NCBI GenBank assembly: GCA_051008975.1
Contig: JBPCXA010000090.1
Span: forward strand, 1 to 16,501
Direction of reading: 5' to 3'
Origin: Persebacter sp051008975
GTDB lineage: Bacteria > Pseudomonadota > Gammaproteobacteria > Tethybacterales > Persebacteraceae
Length of the DNA stretch: 16,501 nt
The position numbers and the translations under genes are program-made. Positions 15,209 through 16,501 of this stretch are shown piece after piece (within the stretch, counting starts at the first letter, position 1; each line of letters starts with the position of its first letter). Below the pieces are notes generated by a model. The model was given only the letters and a program-made list of their open reading frames with translations. It searched no databases and was not told the DNA's origin.

Positions 15209-15637
15209 ATGCGCGCGCCGATTATAACGCCGATGCTCGCGTTCGCGCTGTCCGCCGGCGCGGCGGCGGCGGAAACCGCGCCGCAAACGCGGACGCTTTT
15301 CATCAACGACGCCGAAGTGCGCGCCGAAATCGCCGACACGCCCGCGGCGCGGCGCGGCGGATTTTCGCATCGCGAACGCCCGCCGCCGGACGCCGGAATT
15401 CTGTTCGTGTTCCCGCGGCCGCGGCAATTTTGTCTGTGGATGCGGGATGTTTCGTTTCCGCTGGACGCGGCGTTTCTGGACGCGGCGGGAAAAGTCATCG
15501 CCGCCGCCCGAATGCTTCCGCGCACCGAAAAACTGCACTGCCCGCCCCGCCCGGCAAAATACGCCCTGGAAGTCAACGCCGGCTGGCTGCAAAAAAATCA
15601 AGTCAAAACCGGCGATCAATTTTTCGGCCTCCCCTGA
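15209..15637 (+). CDS. DUF192 exported protein
   Basis: I chose ATG 15209 (142 residues) because M-R-A-P-I-I-T-P-M-L-A-F-A-L-S-A-G-A-A-A-A reads as a signal peptide; the frame is open further upstream but overlaps the divergent gene. ATG 15233 is an alternative that would shorten the signal. The mature part is a complete DUF192 domain: V-R-A-E-I-A-D-T-P-A-A-R-R-G-G-F, then G-I-L-F-V-F-P-R-P, C-L-W-M-R-D-V-S-F-P-L-D, A-F-L-D-A and Y-A-L-E-V-N-A-G-W. DUF192 proteins are small beta-rich periplasmic proteins with no established biochemical role. No Shine-Dalgarno sequence is clear. It is divergent from the flavoprotein gene, the start codons being 34 bases apart. Confidence 0.85.
   Translation: MRAPIITPMLAFALSAGAAAAETAPQTRTLFINDAEVRAEIADTPAARRGGFSHRERPPPDAGILFVFPRPRQFCLWMRDVSFPLDAAFLDAAGKVIAAARMLPRTEKLHCPPRPAKYALEVNAGWLQKNQVKTGDQFFGLP
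15221..15228. promoter_or_regulatory. Overlapping -10 boxes in the flavoprotein/DUF192 divergent region
   Basis: On the minus strand TATAAT (15221-15226) lies about 47 bases before the flavoprotein start at 15174. On the plus strand the same bases read TATAAC (15223-15228), just ahead of the alternative DUF192 start at 15233. Neither has a clear -35 box. The minus-strand use is the more likely. Confidence 0.45.
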
Positions 15638-15665
15638 CGCAACGCCGCCCCCCGACGGACGTCCC

Positions 15666-15730
15666 ATTCCCGCGAACGCGGGAATCTCATTCGCCGAAAG
15701 GCGAATCCGCCGTTTGCGCTTTCGCGCAAA
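15666..15730 (+). repeat. Row of three short hairpins
   Basis: ATTCCCGCG/CGCGGGAAT (15666-15685), ATTCGCC/GGCGAAT with a GAAA loop (15689-15706) and TTTGCGC/GCGCAAA with a TTTC loop (15713-15730) follow one another within 65 bases. The first, preceded by CGTCCC, resembles a single diverged end of repeat A. Confidence 0.75.
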
Positions 15731-15865
15731 GAGATTCCGGTCCCCGCGTTCGCGAGGATAAACTTTCGCCGGAATGGCGGTTTTTTATATTTTCGGATAC
15801 CGCCAAATTCGGTATTGTCCGCAAAGACAAAAAGAACCCGCCATTCCGGCGAAAGCCGGAATCTC
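15731..15865 (+). repeat. Repeat B, copy 3 (with a 22-bp insertion)
   Basis: The core has the same orientation and sequence as copy 1. The left terminal repeat is split after GAGATTCCGG by 22 extra bases (15741-15762) that contain a CCGCG/CGCGG-like palindrome, then resumes with CTTTCGCCGGAATGGCGG. The right end is intact. Confidence 0.85.
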
Positions 15866-15896
15866 TTTGTTCACTTGTATTTTTCGCTTTAACCCC

Positions 15897-16004
15897 CCGT
15901 CCCATTCCTGCGAAGGCAGGAATCTCCTCGCCGAAGGCGGTAATTGCACAATTTCCCGCCGCTTCGCGGCGGCGGAGATTCCTACCTTCGCAGGAATGGG
16001 ACGG
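15897..16004 (+). repeat. Palindromic repeat A, copy 4
   Basis: The ends are as in copy 2, with one mismatch in the right hairpin (CCTACC). The core is shorter but keeps the orientation of copies 1 and 2, ending in CGCCGCTTCGCGGCG. It lies 123 bases before the start codon of the second surface gene; copy 2 lies 101 bases before the first. Confidence 0.9.
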
Positions 16005-16084
16005 GGAGGAGGCAAAAATGGCAAAAATTCCGCAAAAAAAATCACAAAAAAAGTTGAAAACGTAGCTTTTTTCTCCCCGTTCTC

Positions 16085-16118
16085 TGATAAAATCCAATTT
16101 TTATTGCCATTAAAGGAG
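16085..16118 (+). promoter_or_regulatory. Promoter and ribosome-binding site of phase-variable gene 2
   Basis: TGA-TAAAAT (16088-16093) and AAAGGAG (16112-16118), 9 bases before ATG 16128, repeat the arrangement of gene 1. The flanking bases are the same too, including CCCCGTTCTC before the box and CGTTCCACG before the ATG. Confidence 0.7.
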
Positions 16119-16127
16119 CGTTCCACG

Positions 16128-16501
16128 ATGAAAATCACTGCCCCCCCCCCCCCCTTGTGACTCGTTAATTTTACGGGTTCTTTGCGCTTTCGCCGTGCTT
16201 TTGGCGGCGGTCGGAATGACTTCGGCGGCGAACGCGCAGCAAGCCCAGGCGCGGGTGTATTCCGTGCCCACCGCCACTTTCACCATCGGCGGGCGGACGG
16301 TTAATTTGGGCGAAACGCTGGCGGAGATTATCGCCGATTTTACCAACGGCGTTTCTCCTTTTGGCGGTCTCCCCATCTATTTTGCGAGGTTAGAGGCGGG
16401 CGGTACTCAATCGGCGGCAAATTCTCTTGTAGGCGATGACGGCTTGCCGACTTTTGGCGGAACTGTCGGATCCCCCGGAGATCCGGTGGCGGCGGGCGAT
16501 C
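16128..16501 (+). CDS. Phase-variable exported surface protein, copy 2 (partial, out of frame at C14)
   Basis: The gene runs off the window. ATG 16128 reads M-K-I-T-A-P-P-P-P-L and then a stop at 16158-16160. With 13 or 16 C in the tract the body joins in frame: P-P-P-P-C-D-S-L-I-L-R, a hydrophobic core, A-N-A and then Q-Q, a signal peptide closely matching copy 1. The mature part has diverged, but it shares L-G-E-T-(L/V)-A-(E/Q)-I-x-A near residue 65 and D-G-L-P-x-F-G followed by A-G-D further on, so the two genes are paralogues with a conserved export region and variable exported domain. The C-terminal barrel is outside the window. Function is inferred from copy 1. Confidence 0.7.
16141..16154 (+). 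repeat. Poly-C tract (14 C) of the second surface gene
   Basis: It is at the same place in the gene and has the same length as the tract at 11280-11293. Thirteen or sixteen C would open the frame. Confidence 0.9.

Larger units (their letters stand above)
15638..16127. other. Repeat-filled intergenic region before the second phase-variable gene
   Basis: This stretch contains three small hairpins (15666-15730), repeat B copy 3, a 31-base spacer, repeat A copy 4 and the promoter/leader of the second surface gene. It has the same B-then-A-then-leader order as 10867-11266 and no coding region of its own. Confidence 0.85.

Noticed and set aside
15175..15576. N-terminal extension of the flavoprotein frame
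   Set aside because: The extra residues have no family similarity and overlap the DUF192 gene; ATG 15174 has GGAGGG upstream and begins just before the FAD motif.

Overview
The window is GC-rich with strong GCG/CGC codon bias and looks like a proteobacterial chromosome. The rlmE-ftsH gene order, a TRAP transporter of the TakP (alpha-keto acid) type, the C-terminus of an aa3-type cytochrome oxidase subunit I and a large dimethylglycine/sarcosine dehydrogenase-like flavoprotein all fit a respiring, probably marine or host-associated proteobacterium that uses methylated amines and organic acids. I cannot place it more finely from sequence alone.

Bases 1-8100 hold ordinary and accessory genes on the + strand: the tail of a cytochrome c oxidase subunit I gene; a GIY-YIG-type (T5orf172-like) protein with a C-terminal RAMA-like domain; a 404-bp gene-free stretch rich in hairpins; a tripartite TRAP uptake operon (binding protein, terminator hairpin, small and large permease subunits); a compact operon of a putative type II restriction endonuclease, an N6-adenine DNA methyltransferase and a short-chain dehydrogenase, joined by 10-bp and 4-bp overlaps; then a NYN-domain putative ribonuclease. 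Bases 8125-10665 are the housekeeping pair rlmE-ftsH.

From 10666 to the end the window changes character. Two kinds of palindromic repeat, called A (108-124 bp, four copies) and B (111-135 bp, three copies) here, surround two paralogous genes. Each gene has a nearly identical promoter/leader and a run of 14 C directly after the codons for M-K-I-T-A, inside the signal-peptide sequence. As written, both C runs put the start codon out of frame with the body; a run of 13 (or 16) C restores a full signal peptide. The complete gene encodes an exported protein with a Pro/Asp/Gly linker, one hydrophobic segment and a short beta-barrel-like C-terminus ending in Phe. This looks like a family of phase-variable surface proteins carried in repeat-bounded cassettes.

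Between the two cassettes lies a divergent pair: a DUF192 exported protein (+) and the dimethylglycine dehydrogenase-like gene (-). The latter also carries a homopolymer, 11 G, that breaks its frame near the 3' end; 10 G restores an 802-residue protein. So there are three long C/G tracts in about 5 kb, each exactly one base too long for an intact gene. They are either three contingency loci in the OFF state or a systematic homopolymer-length error in the assembly. Raw reads would decide, and this is the key check for the window. The cores of repeats A and B also occur in both orientations while the spacer joining them keeps one orientation, as if the elements had been inverted in place.
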